A stretch of 64,000 nt of DNA from Owenia fusiformis (taxonomy: Eukaryota > Annelida > Polychaeta > Sabellida > Oweniidae), in NCBI GenBank assembly GCA_903813345.2, contig CAIIXF020000003.1, positions 26,735,248 to 26,799,247 of the forward strand, in the 5' to 3' direction. A model generated the notes under the pieces. The model had not been told where the DNA came from and did no database searches. It saw nothing but the letters and a program-made list of their open reading frames with translations. Every line of letters starts with the position of its first letter. Positions within the stretch are counted from its first letter, which is position 1. This document shows, in pieces, positions 23,486 through 36,584 of the stretch. The position numbers and the translations under genes are program-made.

Positions 23486-25899
23486 GGGTGTTTTAATGTT
23501 TTGTTTGGAAATAAGCCCAAACTCGCGAGTCGGATTGGGAGCCAATCCTTGTTTTCATTAGCGACCTGTCATTGAATTAAGGAATAAATAATGATAGGCC
23601 ATTCAATATGGTGAAATTCAGCACGAGTTGGACAGAATGTTGTACAAAGCAAGAACCAAGGGAAAGATCAATACCCGGTGATTTCAGCGGGAAGTGGCGT
23701 TTCGTTCATTGGATGAGCTGCGCGCGCACGCATAAATGTGATTATCCAATATAATTAGGGGAGGGCTATTTGAAGTAGTTTTTGGTCTCAGGCGCGACCC
23801 AGGGCTGTTGTCTTAAGGACATTTCGTTGAAAATGAGCCATTCGGCTGATAATTGGTAAGAGTTTGCGATCTTATAATGTATAACTGTTACTCAGACACA
23901 TATTTTGACACGATTCTGTTGGAAATAAGCTTTGAACCGAGAGATATTCACGATTGATATGCACATTTTTGATTGTGCCATTGCTTTTCTATTGCACAAC
24001 CCATGTATTGATAGAAGAAACATTAATAATACAGATTGGTTTACCTTCAATACATGGCAGACACTACATATCGGTCTATTAATACCAGTTTGTGCCTTAA
24101 ATAGTTTTATATTTCCATCCACGGCCTGGAGCCTGGGTGTGTTTGTCTCTTATGTGTATGCTTGTGCATGGACTTCTAATCACTAGCAGAATTTAACATG
24201 ATGCAAACTCGACATTATAACTCATGCTGTAACATTTTGACTTCGCTGGAAAACAATAGGAATTATTTTTCTTGCCAATCAATCATGAATCACAATCAAA
24301 ATTTCAGAATGATCAATCAGGCAATGATCCAAATCAAGTTATAACATTATATGATATTCAGCAAGAAGTCCGGTAGAAATACAGAATATTTAAACATCAA
24401 AGCTGAAAGTTAAATGCTAATCTGTCAATTTTCTGTCTGCAAAAGAGCGTCCCAAGAGCGTTTACATTTGACACAATAACAGACTGAGGCCTTGAAATCT
24501 AGGATTCCCCAGGAAAATATGACGTCATACTAATTAGCATAAGGATTTCCCTTTTGGTGTGGGTCGAGCCTTGTTCGAAAACACAATCCATAAATACATG
24601 CTAATTTCTAAGGAGATAGGAAGTGTATAACGTGTTTATCGATTTTGTTTAAAGATTTAATCAATTATCAAATTGTTTAAGTGGATAAAGTGGTCACACT
24701 TGCTTCAATTCATAGCGAAATCGACGGATAGAAACTGACCGAATTCCCGATATGCTACCCCGTATTACTGTAGGCTATAAGCACAGTGACCTACAGAGGG
24801 CGCTATCACAAACAAGTACTGGACGAACCGATAAATTCCCGGGTATTGTAACGCCCTTGCAAGAACCGAAGGTGAGTGCATTTGTACTAACATTCTGTCC
24901 AACGAGTGCTGAATTTCACCATATTGAATGGCCTATCATTATTTATTCCGATTTAAACATAAAAATTAGTAAAAGCCGTGTCTGTGGAACGGGCATGAAG
25001 GAAGAATACGCATGCTGTCAAGATTCTGAAGTCGGCCGGAAAAATTTTAGAATTTGTTTGGGCTGTTCTATTTTACTCCCCGTTTTAGATTTTATACGGT
25101 GTATGCAAACATGGGGTGTTGATAAAATACAAGGAGGATTGGAAGCCAGGGTTCCAACTCGATATTCTTTAATCTCCACGCGTGCGTCATTTGCTATTCG
25201 TGTCTGTATAATTTGTACGACTGCATGGAGAATGACCCGATACTCTCCAACAAAGCTATCGCTAGGTGATTGTTTTGCAGAATATCGGTGTTGCATTCTG
25301 GGAGCCAATCCTCCTTGATAAAATAGTTACAGTAGTTACGGAGGGAGTAAAAAAGAACAGCTATCCCCGGACAGAGCCCCAGATGTGCAGCTGAGATGTG
25401 ACGTCACTCAAAACAATGCAAATTGCAGATTGAATAGAGCATGGTCGTGCATCTATGGAGAATTAGAGAACGTTCTATATTGGCTATGCTGCATTCTGAT
25501 TGGTTGAGAAATTCGAATAGAGCACGGTCATGTTTGAATGGCATTTGATCAATCGGCGACGATAATATGGCGTGATTGATATCAGTCATAGACCAATCAA
25601 AATAATGATCATGTCTACATAAGTTGAGGTCATCTCTGCTGAGTTTTAAATAAAATCAAATATTTAATACAATGAAGAAATATTGATGAATGCTTCCTTA
25701 CCACTGTCTTTGAAATCGATGAGATCTGAGATTACTGAACCATACGATAATCCAGTCCAGAAGACCTGCAATAATATTAATAGAGATATAGAATGAATGT
25801 ACACCATTATATTCCTATACATTTTAATACATAAATTGTCATATTAATTTTTCGAAAATAACATGGCAGAACATATTTCCGTCCCTTTCTATATTTTAA
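23486..25899. other. No recognised gene
   Basis: The longest frame (24752-25318, plus) has no family resemblance and no splice context. 25275-25320 (GGAGCCAATCCTCC) recurs at 42625-42650 and in part near 23535-23555, so it belongs to a dispersed repeat. Confidence 0.4.
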
Positions 25900-27164
25900 G
25901 GTGCCATGTAAGTTAACAGGAAATGACAAAACAAAAAGTGACAAAACCATGCTGGATTTTGAAATTTTTTTGAACCAAGTAAACAGAGTTCTGTTTTGAC
26001 CTCCAGTCAGTTTAACTAGTTCCACATATAATTTTAATGACCGGGATCACAATGGCCATGGTCAGAATGATGATGAAATAACCTTTCAGCCCTGTGAAAA
26101 TATGACTGAAAAATAGCTAAGACTAGGTGCTCAGGAAAGGTCACTGAACACAATCTTTTGACTTTTTTAGCTATTTTCAGTCGCATTTTCAGAGGGCTGA
26201 ATAGGTTATTCCATCATGTTTATGGTCATTCTGACCATTTCCATTGTGTTCCCGGTCATGTAAATGATATGTGGAACTAGAGTCCATTTCACTGCTTCAT
26301 TTCGTCAGTAGAACGGCAAAAATAAGAAATTGGGAGACCATTGTGTAATAATATATGGAAAAGTATATTCATAATGTACATGAATGACATTTGTATATTT
26401 CAGATTTTTTAGTTTTTTGTGCAATAAGCCTGTGCCGTCTTGTAATTTGAAGAATTTCAGCCATGTTAATCTTATTGAAAATAACATGGCAGAGAAGCAT
26501 CCAAATATAAGAGGCCACACACTTTATAAGCGAAACTAGAAGCAATCCAAGATATGCAAATGTCATTCATGTACAATAGGAATATATTTTTTCATATATT
26601 ATTATTATTAATTTATCTTTCAGCTTTTACTGACGCAGTTAAACAGTGAAATGGACTCTAGATTCACTGAACAGAATCTTATGAATTTTTCAGAAAATGT
26701 GCTCAATATATTGCTCTAAATGATAGTCTTTGAAAATTTCATATCATTCATAGAAAAAGAAAAAAAATGAAAAAACTTATTTGAAAAGCGATCTATTTTC
26801 CGTTTTATGACCGCATTTTTGTTTAAGACAATTTTCTAAAATTTAAAAGATTGTATCAGTTAGAGCATTGTATATTGGGCACATTTTCTGAAAAATTTTA
26901 AAGATTCTGTTCAGAGACCTTCCCTAGTTTCTACTTTTAGCTTTTTTTCAGTCACACTTTCAAAGGGCTAAAATTAAAGGTTATTTCATCATGTTTAGGG
27001 TCATTCTGACCATACACATTGTGATCCTGGTCATGTAAATGATATATGAAAATAGTTAAATTGACTGGAGGTCAAACCAGAACTCTTTGTTCAAAAAATG
27101 TCTAAAAATGCAAAATTTTTGGTCACTTCCTGTTTCGTCATTTACTGTTAACTTCCATGGCACC
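25900..27164. mobile_element. TTAA-flanked palindromic element A
   Basis: Ends GGTGCCATG...CATGGCACC flanked by TTAA (25896-25899 and 27165-27168). The arms are long and inverted (GTTAACAGGAAATGACAAAAC, ACCTCCAGTCAGTTTAACTAG and their complements). A further inverted-end insertion sits inside (26277-26661, CTAGAGTCCATTTCACTG...CAGTGAAATGGACTCTAG). TTAA targeting fits piggyBac or Kolobok types. Non-autonomous. Confidence 0.75.
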
Positions 27165-27168
27165 TTAA

Positions 27169-28791
27169 GGTCTCATGGAAGTTAACAGGAAATGACAAAA
27201 CAAAAAATGACAAAGCCATGCTGTATTTTGAAAATTTTTTGAACCAAGATAACAGAGTTCTCTTTGGACCTCCAGTCAGTTTAACTAGTTCCACATATCA
27301 TTTACATGACCGGGAACACAATTGAAATGGTCAGAATGACCATAAACATGATAGAATAACCTTTTCAGCCCTCTGAAAATGTGACTAAAAAAATAGCCAA
27401 GAGTCGGTGCTCAGGAAAGGTCACTGAACAGAATCTTTTGAATTTTTAAGAAAATGTGCCCAATATATTGCTCTAAATGATACAATTTAAAAAAATTTGA
27501 TATCATTCTTAGAAAAAGAAAAAAATGAAAAAATCTGATTTGAAAATCGATCTATTTTCCTTTTTACTCCAGCCATTATTGTTTCAGACGATTTTTAAAA
27601 ATTTCAAAGATTGTATCATTTAGAGCAATATATTGGGCACATTTTCTGAAAAAATCAAAAGATTCTGTTCAGTGACCTCTCCTTAGCACCGACTCTTAGC
27701 TATTTTTCAGTCACATTTTCAGAGGGCTAAAAAGGTTATTTTATCATGTTTATGGTCATTCTGACCATTTCAATTGTGTTCCCGGTCATGTAAATGTAGT
27801 CATATAAATCCGACCGTTATATGCTGTTCTTCGATATTCCTTGTTCCTATTTGGATATTTATTTTTTATCATTTTCTTAGCATATACCGTCGTAGATATT
27901 ATTGCTGACAAATTGCGGTAAACGCTTTTCTGGCTTGTCTTGGTAACCGTAGTTACCATGCTAACCAAAGTCACACAAATTATCGAGTAATTATTTAGCT
28001 CCAACATCAAAGTGTTAAATCTTACCTTAGACATGTAAAACGCTTGATAATTGACGAAATATAATCAATTGAATTATATTTTCATTATCGCCCACCATGT
28101 TGCTGAATGTTGTTTCCGGTAGTCTAAATGTAAAACATGTATCAAAACGGAATCATAATTATTTATTACACAGAGATCGATTCCAAAGCCGTTCTCTCAT
28201 ACTTATTACTTTTCTCATTTTGAAACAATAACTTTTCCAAATAACTTCCCTTCTTAACGACACTGCTTCCCTTTCAACTGATTTTTTCGTGTAACAAGTA
28301 CTTATGATTTCGTTTAACATTGTTTTACATATAGACTCAGATTAACCCGGAAGTGACCTTGGCATGGCAAAATGAAAAAATTTTAAAATCCAAGCGGCAT
28401 GCTTATATTTCTTCAATTACCAAGCGTTTTACGTGTCTAAGGTAAGATTAAATACTTTATAGTTGAAGCAAAGAAATTTATTTATCATTTGTGTGAATTT
28501 GGTTTGGTAGACAGGCCAGGAAAGCATTTCCCGCAATTTAGATGTGCGGAGTGTGTATGACCCTAGTATGCAAGAAAATAAGAAAAAATAAATATCCAAA
28601 TCAGAAAAAATAATAACAAATAACATCATACGAGGGTCAGATTTATATGACTATGTAAATGATATGTGGAACTAGTTAAACTGACTGGAGGTCCAAAGAG
28701 AACTCTGTTATCTTGGTTCAAAAAATTTTCAAAATCCAGCATGGCTTTGTCATTTTTTGTTTTGTCATTTCCTGTTAACTTCCATGAGACC
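27169..28791. mobile_element. TTAA-flanked palindromic element B, sharing a TTAA with element A
   Basis: Ends GGTCTCATGG...CCATGAGACC between TTAA at 27165-27168 and 28792-28795. Arms are homologous to element A. It is interrupted by the insertion at 27797-28653. Confidence 0.75.
27797..28653. mobile_element. Nested element with 8-bp target duplication
   Basis: Inverted ends TAGTCATATAAATCCGACC and GGGTCAGATTTATATGACTA. The 8-bp duplication TGTAAATG lies at 27789-27796 and 28654-28661. An 8-bp target site is typical of hAT elements. Interior about 0.86 kb, non-coding. Confidence 0.75.
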
Positions 28792-28799
28792 TTAAGGAG

Positions 28800-29469
28800 G
28801 TAAGTCTCAGTGTTCGAAATTTTGCTAGAAAAGACTGTCAAGAAGATTTGTTTTGTAAAATGTAAAATAAAAAACGAGAAAATTCAGTGACAGAAGGTAC
28901 ATTTTACAAAAAAATATTCTTTACAGTCAAGATACATTAGTGCACTCTGTGCAAATGTGAAAGATTTAGACCGTATATGAAACGAGTTATTTATTCTTGA
29001 AAATAACGTGTGACTCCTAGGAGGACTGCATAAAAATTCCGAACATACAGAGTTCATGGCTTTCAGACCATGGCGGTTTGAAAATGGTAATAGAAATGGT
29101 CTACTCATTTATTCATTGTCGAAACGGTAACCAAAAATTATCCGACAGTATTCTTTTTATTGATTTTCTGTCACATTTTCAGTGGGCTAAATTTCTTATT
29201 TCAATATATATAGTGTTTCCATTTTTACTCCCACAGTGAGCTTGATCAAACAAACGATATGTGGAACCAACAAAAAATTGAGACAAAGTCCGACTGAAAC
29301 ACATATAAGTTTTGATGGACAAAATATGCTAAAAAAATGTGCTTCTTGTTTCGGCCATCTTGGAAATTGTTCGAGAAGTTCAGCCTCACCCTAAACAAGC
29401 TAGCTGTACTGCGGATAAAACTTCTCCAATGCACATAGGCTTACATATACTTGAAAACAATATACTCAC
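28800..29469. other. No recognised gene; conserved 3' flank of the leader exon
   Basis: From about 29395 the sequence matches the region beside the leader exon at 236-274. The rest shows nothing recognisable. Confidence 0.35.
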
Positions 29470-29508
29470 AACTGTCAGTCCAAATGCAAGACAAATACAA
29501 AACTTCAT
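29470..29508 (-). CDS. Signal-peptide exon, probably exon 1 of the actinoporin-like gene
   Basis: ATG at 29508-29506 followed by 13 codons (MKFCICLAFGLTV) and a perfect GTGAGT donor, phase 0. It is a classic short secretory leader with Lys at position 2 and a hydrophobic core. It lies on the same strand and upstream of the two actinoporin-like exons. Assignment to that gene is inference: the gap is 11 kb and the phases (0 out, 1 in) need at least one small exon between, or use of the weaker GTATAT donor 4 nt further on. Confidence 0.45.
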
Positions 29509-29720
29509 CTTTGTGTATCGTTACAGTATAAAATGTGTTTCTAGGACTCTCTTGCCGCGTCCGTCTCTGGAAAGCAAACGTCTTTTCAATCCGATTGTGC
29601 TTCGCGTTTTGAATACTTTCAACATAAAAAACTAAAGTTGATACTTTCATACAACTCATATACTCAGAAACCTTAAGCTTTTGTTTTAGTTATCCAATAC
29701 CTTACTTAGAAAATACATGG
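29509..29720 (-). promoter_or_regulatory. Putative promoter/5' leader shared by the two signal-peptide exons
   Basis: Similarity to 275-480 extends about 200 bp upstream of the ATG (for example CTCTTGCCGCGTCCGTCTCTGGAA against GTCTTGCCGTGTCCGTCTCCGGAA, and GTGCTTCGCGTTTTGAATA). Retained similarity outside coding sequence suggests either recent duplication or shared control. No TATA box was identified. Confidence 0.35.
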
Positions 29721-30558
29721 TCAACAGAATGTTCTATTTTTGTTCGTTGGAGCGTAGCGACTAAGAACATAAATGATTTCTATTGGATGAACGCATAGCT
29801 CAGTTCAACGTTGGTTGAATGAGTGAGTGAATGTTTTCGTGCTATTTTTAGAGTGTATAGAAAAATACTCTGAGCTTTGTCACCGTGTTATGCCTGAGTA
29901 ATTTCTAGGCCACATTTGCTCCGATTCGTCGGCCGGCGCCTGGCCGATTGCAGTATTTTGTTCAAAACGCAGGCCCGTAGTCAGGATTTGCCAAGGGGGG
30001 TTGAGTTTTCAAAAATTTCCAGGGAGGGTCACATTTGACAATTTTGGCCCAAATATGGCTAATATCACTTGAGAAGTGCTCAAAATGGTGAAACTGCATG
30101 ATTTTGAAAGAATTTTTGGCCTGAACGGATTCGACTTGCTTCAAAATCTGACCTCAAATTAGAGATTGGACCTTCAATTTTGAAAAAATACTCAATCAGC
30201 AGGGATTACAAGGAGGCAATACAAGATACTTTTTGGTAATTCCATAGATAACCAGGCCCAGGGCGCTGGTCAGGTCCACTCGGATTTTGTAACTTTTTAA
30301 CATTGATATGCAACAAAATCCCCATTCAACTGTTATTTAGATTTCGTCTCATCGTGTTTTATGCATATGATACGACGTCAGATACTGTACATCACGGCGT
30401 AACAGTGTAATTGTTCATTTTACCGACAAAATGCAAAGATTTACGCGATAAATATGCGCAATGCTCCTCCAAGTAATTGCAAACGTTTTAATATTCGTGG
30501 AATCTTCTTAAAAACTTCAAGTTTTGTTAAGATTAATGTGCGCTTCAATACAATTCTA

Positions 30559-33500
30559 TACGGAAAGCGAAAGGGGATATACCGCAGAATTTAAAATTCA
30601 ATGGAGTTTTAACATGGGAGTGATATCACACACCGCGGCCCAGTCAGATATATTTCTGCGCACTTTATTTATTTAATTCACTTTGCACAACGCGCCCCCT
30701 GTAATTCATTCAGTGTGCAATTAAAAACTGTTTATGAGTGATATCGCACACCGCGGCCCAGTAAGATCGATTTCTGCGCACTTTATTTATTAACACACTC
30801 AAAATATCGCGCTGAAGCTTGTATATGCTGGCGCGATGTAATTATAGTTTTCTGTTAATAAATGCCCAACAAGAAAGGGTAGCACAACGAATTCAACTTT
30901 TTTCGAAAGACTGCAGACTTGACCTGCGAAAATGTAATTTTGGATCACAGTGATGCCTCTAGAGAGGATATCTATGAGAATAACAGATTATAGTGCGCAG
31001 AATTATAAAGTCAAACTGACCTCAAAATGGTAGTACACATTGTACACTGCCATCTTTCAATAAAGTAACTACAGACCTTCGTATACAAAATACCAGAATG
31101 ATTGATGTAATACCTGTATACCATTTCTTCTGGGAGAAGGAAAGTTCCTATATGTATTCCATGGCCGTAGCCAGGGGGCCTCACCCCCCTCCCCCTTGCC
31201 AAATATTCGTTCAAAATCATGCAGTTTTTCACCATTCTTAGCACTTTTCGCATGATTTTTTTGCCATAACTGTCAAAAACCTCCCCCCTCTTGGCAAAAT
31301 CTCCCCCTTGGTAAAACCACTCCCCCAGGTTAATCCAGGATACGGGTCTGTATTCTTAGACGAGATTGTTCAAGAACATAAGGTAGACATAAGTGCCACC
31401 TGTTAAAATCTAGGAGATCTTTTCTAAGTTATTAAGTCATTAATCAGCAGACTGGTAATTGTATCCCCCACCCACTTCAAACTCCATACACTAACATACT
31501 ATTACAATTTTATCTGTGTTTATTTGACTGTAGAAGGTGTACATTCATAGCATTGAATTGCATTTCATTGCATTGTATTGTATTGTATAGCACATCATTG
31601 TATTGTATTGTACTGCATTTTATTGTATTGCACTGCATTGTATTGTATTGCACTGCATTGTATTCTATTGCATTATATTGTACTGTATTGGAATGTATTA
31701 TATTATATTGCACTGCATTGTACTTTATTGCACTGCATTGTATTGTACTGCAGTGTACTACATTGTATAGCGCTGCATTGTATTGTATTGCACTGCATTA
31801 TAATGTATTGCACTGTACCACATTGTGTTGCACTGCATTGTATTACACTGCATTGTTTTGAATTGCACTGCAATATATTGCACTGCACCATATTGTATTG
31901 CATTGCATTGCAGTGCACTGCATTGTATTATATTGCACTGTATTGTATTGCACAGTATTGAATTGCATTGTCTTGAATAACACTGCATTTTATTACACTG
32001 CGTTGTATTTTATTGCACTGCATTTTATTGTACTGCAGTGTACTGTATTCTATTGCACAGCATTGTTTTGTATTGCACTGTATTGTATTGCATTGTATTG
32101 AATTGCACTGTATTGTATCTTATTGCACTGCATTGCACTACATTGTATTGCACTGTATTGAACTGCGATGTATTGTATTGCACTGTATTGTATTGCACTG
32201 CACTGAACTGCGATGTATTGTATTGCACTGTATTGTATTGCACTGCACTGTATTGAACTGCGATGTATTGTATTGCACTGCATTGTATTGCACTGTACCA
32301 CATTGTATTGCACTGTATTGTATTACACTGCATTACTTTGTATTGCACAGTATTGTATTGCATTGTCTTGAAATGAACTACATTGTAACTGTATTGTATT
32401 TTATTGCACTGCATTGCACTACATTGTATTGCACTGTATTGAACTGCGATGTATTGTATTGTACTGCATTGTATTGCACTGTACCACATTGTGTTGCACT
32501 GTATTGTATTACACTGCATTACTTTGTATTGCACAGTATTGTATTGCATTGTCTTGATTTACACTGCATTTTATTACACTGCATTGTATTTTATTGCAGG
32601 ATAATGTATTGTATTCCACAGCATTGTATTGTATTGCACTGTGTTGTATTGCATTGTATTGAATTGCAGTGTATTGTATTTTATTGCACTGCATTGCACT
32701 ACATTGTATTGCACTGTATTGAACTGCGATGTATTGTATTGCACTGCATTGTATTGCACTGTACCACATTGTGTTGCACTGTATTGTATTACACTGCATT
32801 ACTTTGTATTGCACAGTATTGTATTGCATTGTCTTGATTTACACTGCATTTTATTACACTGCATTGTATTTTATTGCAGTGTAATGTATTGTATTGCACA
32901 ACATTGTATTGTATTGCACTGTGTTGTATTGCATTGTATTGAATTGCACTGTATTGTATTTTATTGCACTGCATTGCACTACATTGGATTGCACTGTATT
33001 GAACTGCGATGTATTGTATTGCACTGCATTGTATTGCACTGTACCACATTGTATTGCACTGCATTGTATTGAAATGAACTACATTGTATTGCACTGCACG
33101 GCATTGTTTTGTACTGTATTGCATTGCACTGCATTGTATTGCATTATATTGCACTGTATTGTATTGCATCGTGTTGCACTGCATTTTATTGTATTATATT
33201 GCACTACATTGTATTGTATCATATTGTTCTGCATTTTTTGCATCATATAACACTGCTTTGTATTGCATCATATTACACTACATTATATTGCATAATATTG
33301 CACTGCATTGTATTGCATCATATTGCTCTGCATTGTATTGCATCATATTGCACCGCATTGTATAACATCATATTGCACCACATTGTATTGCATCATATTG
33401 CACTGCATCGTATAACATCATATTGCACTGCATTGTATTGCATCATATTCCGTATTTACCATTTCGTTACAGTTTTATTACATAAAATGTTATTTATAAG

Positions 33501-34069
33501 ATTATAATTTTCAAACATTGAAAATATTTTATACAATATCAATTAAAAGATATGAAATGGCCCAAAATAATATATTTTCAATGGAACCCTTTGCAAGGGT
33601 CACTTCAACATAACGCCACGTGTAATCTGTATGCATACGCCCTCTTTTAATGAACATTATCTTTGAAACCATATTAGAATCGAATCTGATAAAAGTGCGC
33701 ATGTCCTGGATGTGCTGCGCGCTAGAATCGGGAAATCTCAAAGTTCTCCTCGTTAGAGCCATCAATAATATCCAAAATTGTCATTTCGCTGGTTCACTCC
33801 GCAGTCTTTCGAAAAAAATCAAATTCGTGGTGCCACGAATTTTTATTCGTTATCTCGTTATCTATCCACAGATAATCATTTTTTCATCGCGCACTGAATG
33901 CCGGAATTTCTGCGCACTCTATTTTAATTAACTTTGCACAACGCGGCCCCTGTAATTCATTCAGTGCGCGATGAAATCTATCTGACTGGGCCGCAGTGTG
34001 TGATATCACTCCCATGTTAAAACTCCATTGGATTTTGAATTATGCGCATGTCCCCTATCGCTTTCCGTA
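30559..34069. mobile_element. 3.5-kb TIR element filled with minisatellite, copy 2
   Basis: Same family as 14210-16948: TACGGAAAGCG...CGCTTTCCGTA ends and a different 6-bp duplication, ATTCTA, at 30553-30558 and 34070-34075. The left TIR is rearranged, with the CACACCGCGGCCCAG block present twice. The interior flanks of the minisatellite are nearly identical to copy 1. Confidence 0.8.
31545..33450. repeat. TTGTATTGCACTGCA minisatellite in TIR element copy 2
   Basis: Same unit types and order as copy 1 but about 650 bp longer, through higher-order repeats of about 280-300 bp in the middle (for example the GAACTGCGATGTATTG block recurs many times between 32155 and 33010). Confidence 0.95.
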
Positions 34070-36584
34070 ATTCTATATTCAAAAAGGTTGTGTCACGATA
34101 TACAGAATTAGAATCACCAGAAAGTACCCTACCCGTTTTCTTCTTTGTCGCGCTTTTCGGCCCTGCGCTCTTGTTGTCGCACCGTCTTTCTAGACTCTTT
34201 CACAATTCCCCTTGTCATATTCAACTGATAAACACAGACGGGAAGATATTAAGGATTGTTAAATGCATTATTTGTAATCTATTTTAACTCGAATATTTAG
34301 TTTTATTTATTTAAAGCAATGAATAATAAAGGAGAACATATAATACGCTAACGGCGTAACGTCTTATTTTGTAAAGGCTTCACTTGGGGTTGCGGTGATA
34401 AAACGATGTCTATCTCAATATATACTGGTTCAAATTAAATTAAATTAATTGTATGTAGTAAGAGGTATATTTAAAAGAACATGCTGAGACATTGGAAGGT
34501 TTTGAATGTTTATCCCTTAATTAGAAATATTTGAACTCAAAAAATGAAATGTAATTTTGTGAATTTTTCACATGGCTTCACTTCATATTTCTTTCAATTT
34601 ATACTTCTTACAGACTGAATTTTAATCGAAATGATATAGTTTTTTGATAAAAATATAGAATATGATATGCCTTTCAGAAATCAAAAAAGAATAATTCACC
34701 TTTCAAACGATTTAATGTTTAATTGATCAAAATATATATCTTGTTGGTACGAAATTCTGCCTGTCGACACTTTTTTTGCATAAATATAAGCGTTAAGTTA
34801 GCATTGTTATATTATGACGTCATCACACAGAATCTGTTTGTCTTTTCCAAAATGGTGAGTTTAAATATTATGACAATTTGAGAAAGATCCGTTGGGAAAT
34901 GAAAAAGTTATCTTCATTTTTCGTTTAAAATTAAAATCACTTTTCTTCAAAATGTTACAGTCGACACGAGGTTTTAGCATAGAAAGTTGCATAATACGGC
35001 TTGCGTGATTCTCATTTAAAAAGTCCCAAATCAGTTATTTGGAATTCTGATAGGCAAAATATTTCATGGACATATGTGTTCAACTGATGACGAAAAATTG
35101 TAGAAAAATATGATTTTTCTGTCGATATATTGCAGTTTTAAAAGTAAGTACGCATTAAAAATGCAGTAAAATGCCGCGATGTACATACACGTCGCACGAA
35201 ACTGGGGACAATTAGCGTAACATTATGGCGTCAAAAAACCAAGACAAAACAATGAGCAGCATAGGGCGCAAACAGCCTTACAACGTCAAAAACGACAAGC
35301 GTCACATTTTTGTCAAGTTTAGTCAACCTAAAAATAAAATACTTCATCCTTATCTAATCATGACAAAATCTACAGGGTAGCAAGATCTCGAGGACAATAT
35401 TTCTAAAATGTTTTTGAATTTTGGAAAACGGTCAAGAAATCCACTTGGGGCGTTGGTAAAAATTGATATGTGTGGAATTTGTGTCACGATATACAAACTG
35501 GTTATTGTTTTGTAAATTTCGCCATGACAATATTGTGCAGTTAATTTTTCTTTCAAATCAGACTTGAATTAGAAGGTTAAATGAAGGTAAACTTATTGCT
35601 CGTCCCATTCGCCTTCAAAACCTTACACAATTTTGAAAATTTTAAAAGCGTTCATATATGATAATTTGAACTGTAGCCGTTAAGCAATTGTGACGTCATA
35701 AATGAACATGTTCCATTGAATAAATTGTGAAATTTTAGTGGGATTTTGATCATTATTTCAAAAGTTATCCCAATTTCAACGAGCCCTGTAAGTGTAAAGT
35801 GTTACGCCTTACAGCGTATTTGACGATTTTGGGATATGTTTAACTTTAAAAATATGTTGGATCCCATCAAAATTTTGAAGAAAAAATAATTTCACTGAAA
35901 TGCGAATAAAAAATACTTCAAAATGATATATAAAACACATAGCTAGCTTTTTAAATAAGGCAGAGATTAACGCTCAGAGCTGAAATCAGCCCGTATTTCC
36001 CAAATTGTCCCCAGGTCCGTGCACGTCATAACAGTATCTGACGTCGTATCATATACGTTTTATGTTATTCAACAGCATTTTTATTTTATGTTAAGTAATT
36101 GTTTCTCTAAAATTTAAGGATAAATAAAAAGTGCCAGGAATGCAACTTTAGATGCCGTAATAAGGGAATACAACCTACTCTTTCTCCATAGAGATATATG
36201 TTAAATTGACAAAGTTTAAATCATAATTGCTCAAATGTCAGCCCATCGAGATCGTGTACAGCTGCTGTAGTCCTAATCAAAAACTTCCCATTAGCTTATA
36301 CGGTGAGAAAAATACCCCACCAGGAAAATTGTATGATTTACAGCGAGCATTGATTTTTGGGTCTGTAAAAAGCACGTGGGGTGTGATTATGCCGGCGATT
36401 TACTAAGACCGCCAAAAGTATAATTAATTTTTGGGATCCAAAGGAGTGGTATCGATATGGAGAACTTTTTGAACACGCGTTTGTCTTAAACCAGTCATAA
36501 AAAAATCTAATACATCGTCAATTTAATGGTCATCTTTTGAATGGTAACAATATTATTTGAAAAATATATATATACTTTCATCTA

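Larger units (their letters stand above)
30355..36063. repeat. Inverted repeat pair around TIR element copy 2
   Basis: 30355-30390 (ATGATACGACGTCAGATACTG) is the complement of 36028-36063. This may mark the ends of an older 5.7-kb insertion into which the 3.5-kb element jumped. 34076-36027 itself shows no gene. Confidence 0.4.

Noticed and set aside
24752-25318. 188-codon open frame
   Set aside because: No recognisable domain, no splice context, and its 3' part contains a sequence dispersed elsewhere in the window.
31510-33507. Long open frames in the second minisatellite
   Set aside because: Same reason: stop-poor short-unit repeat inside a TIR element.
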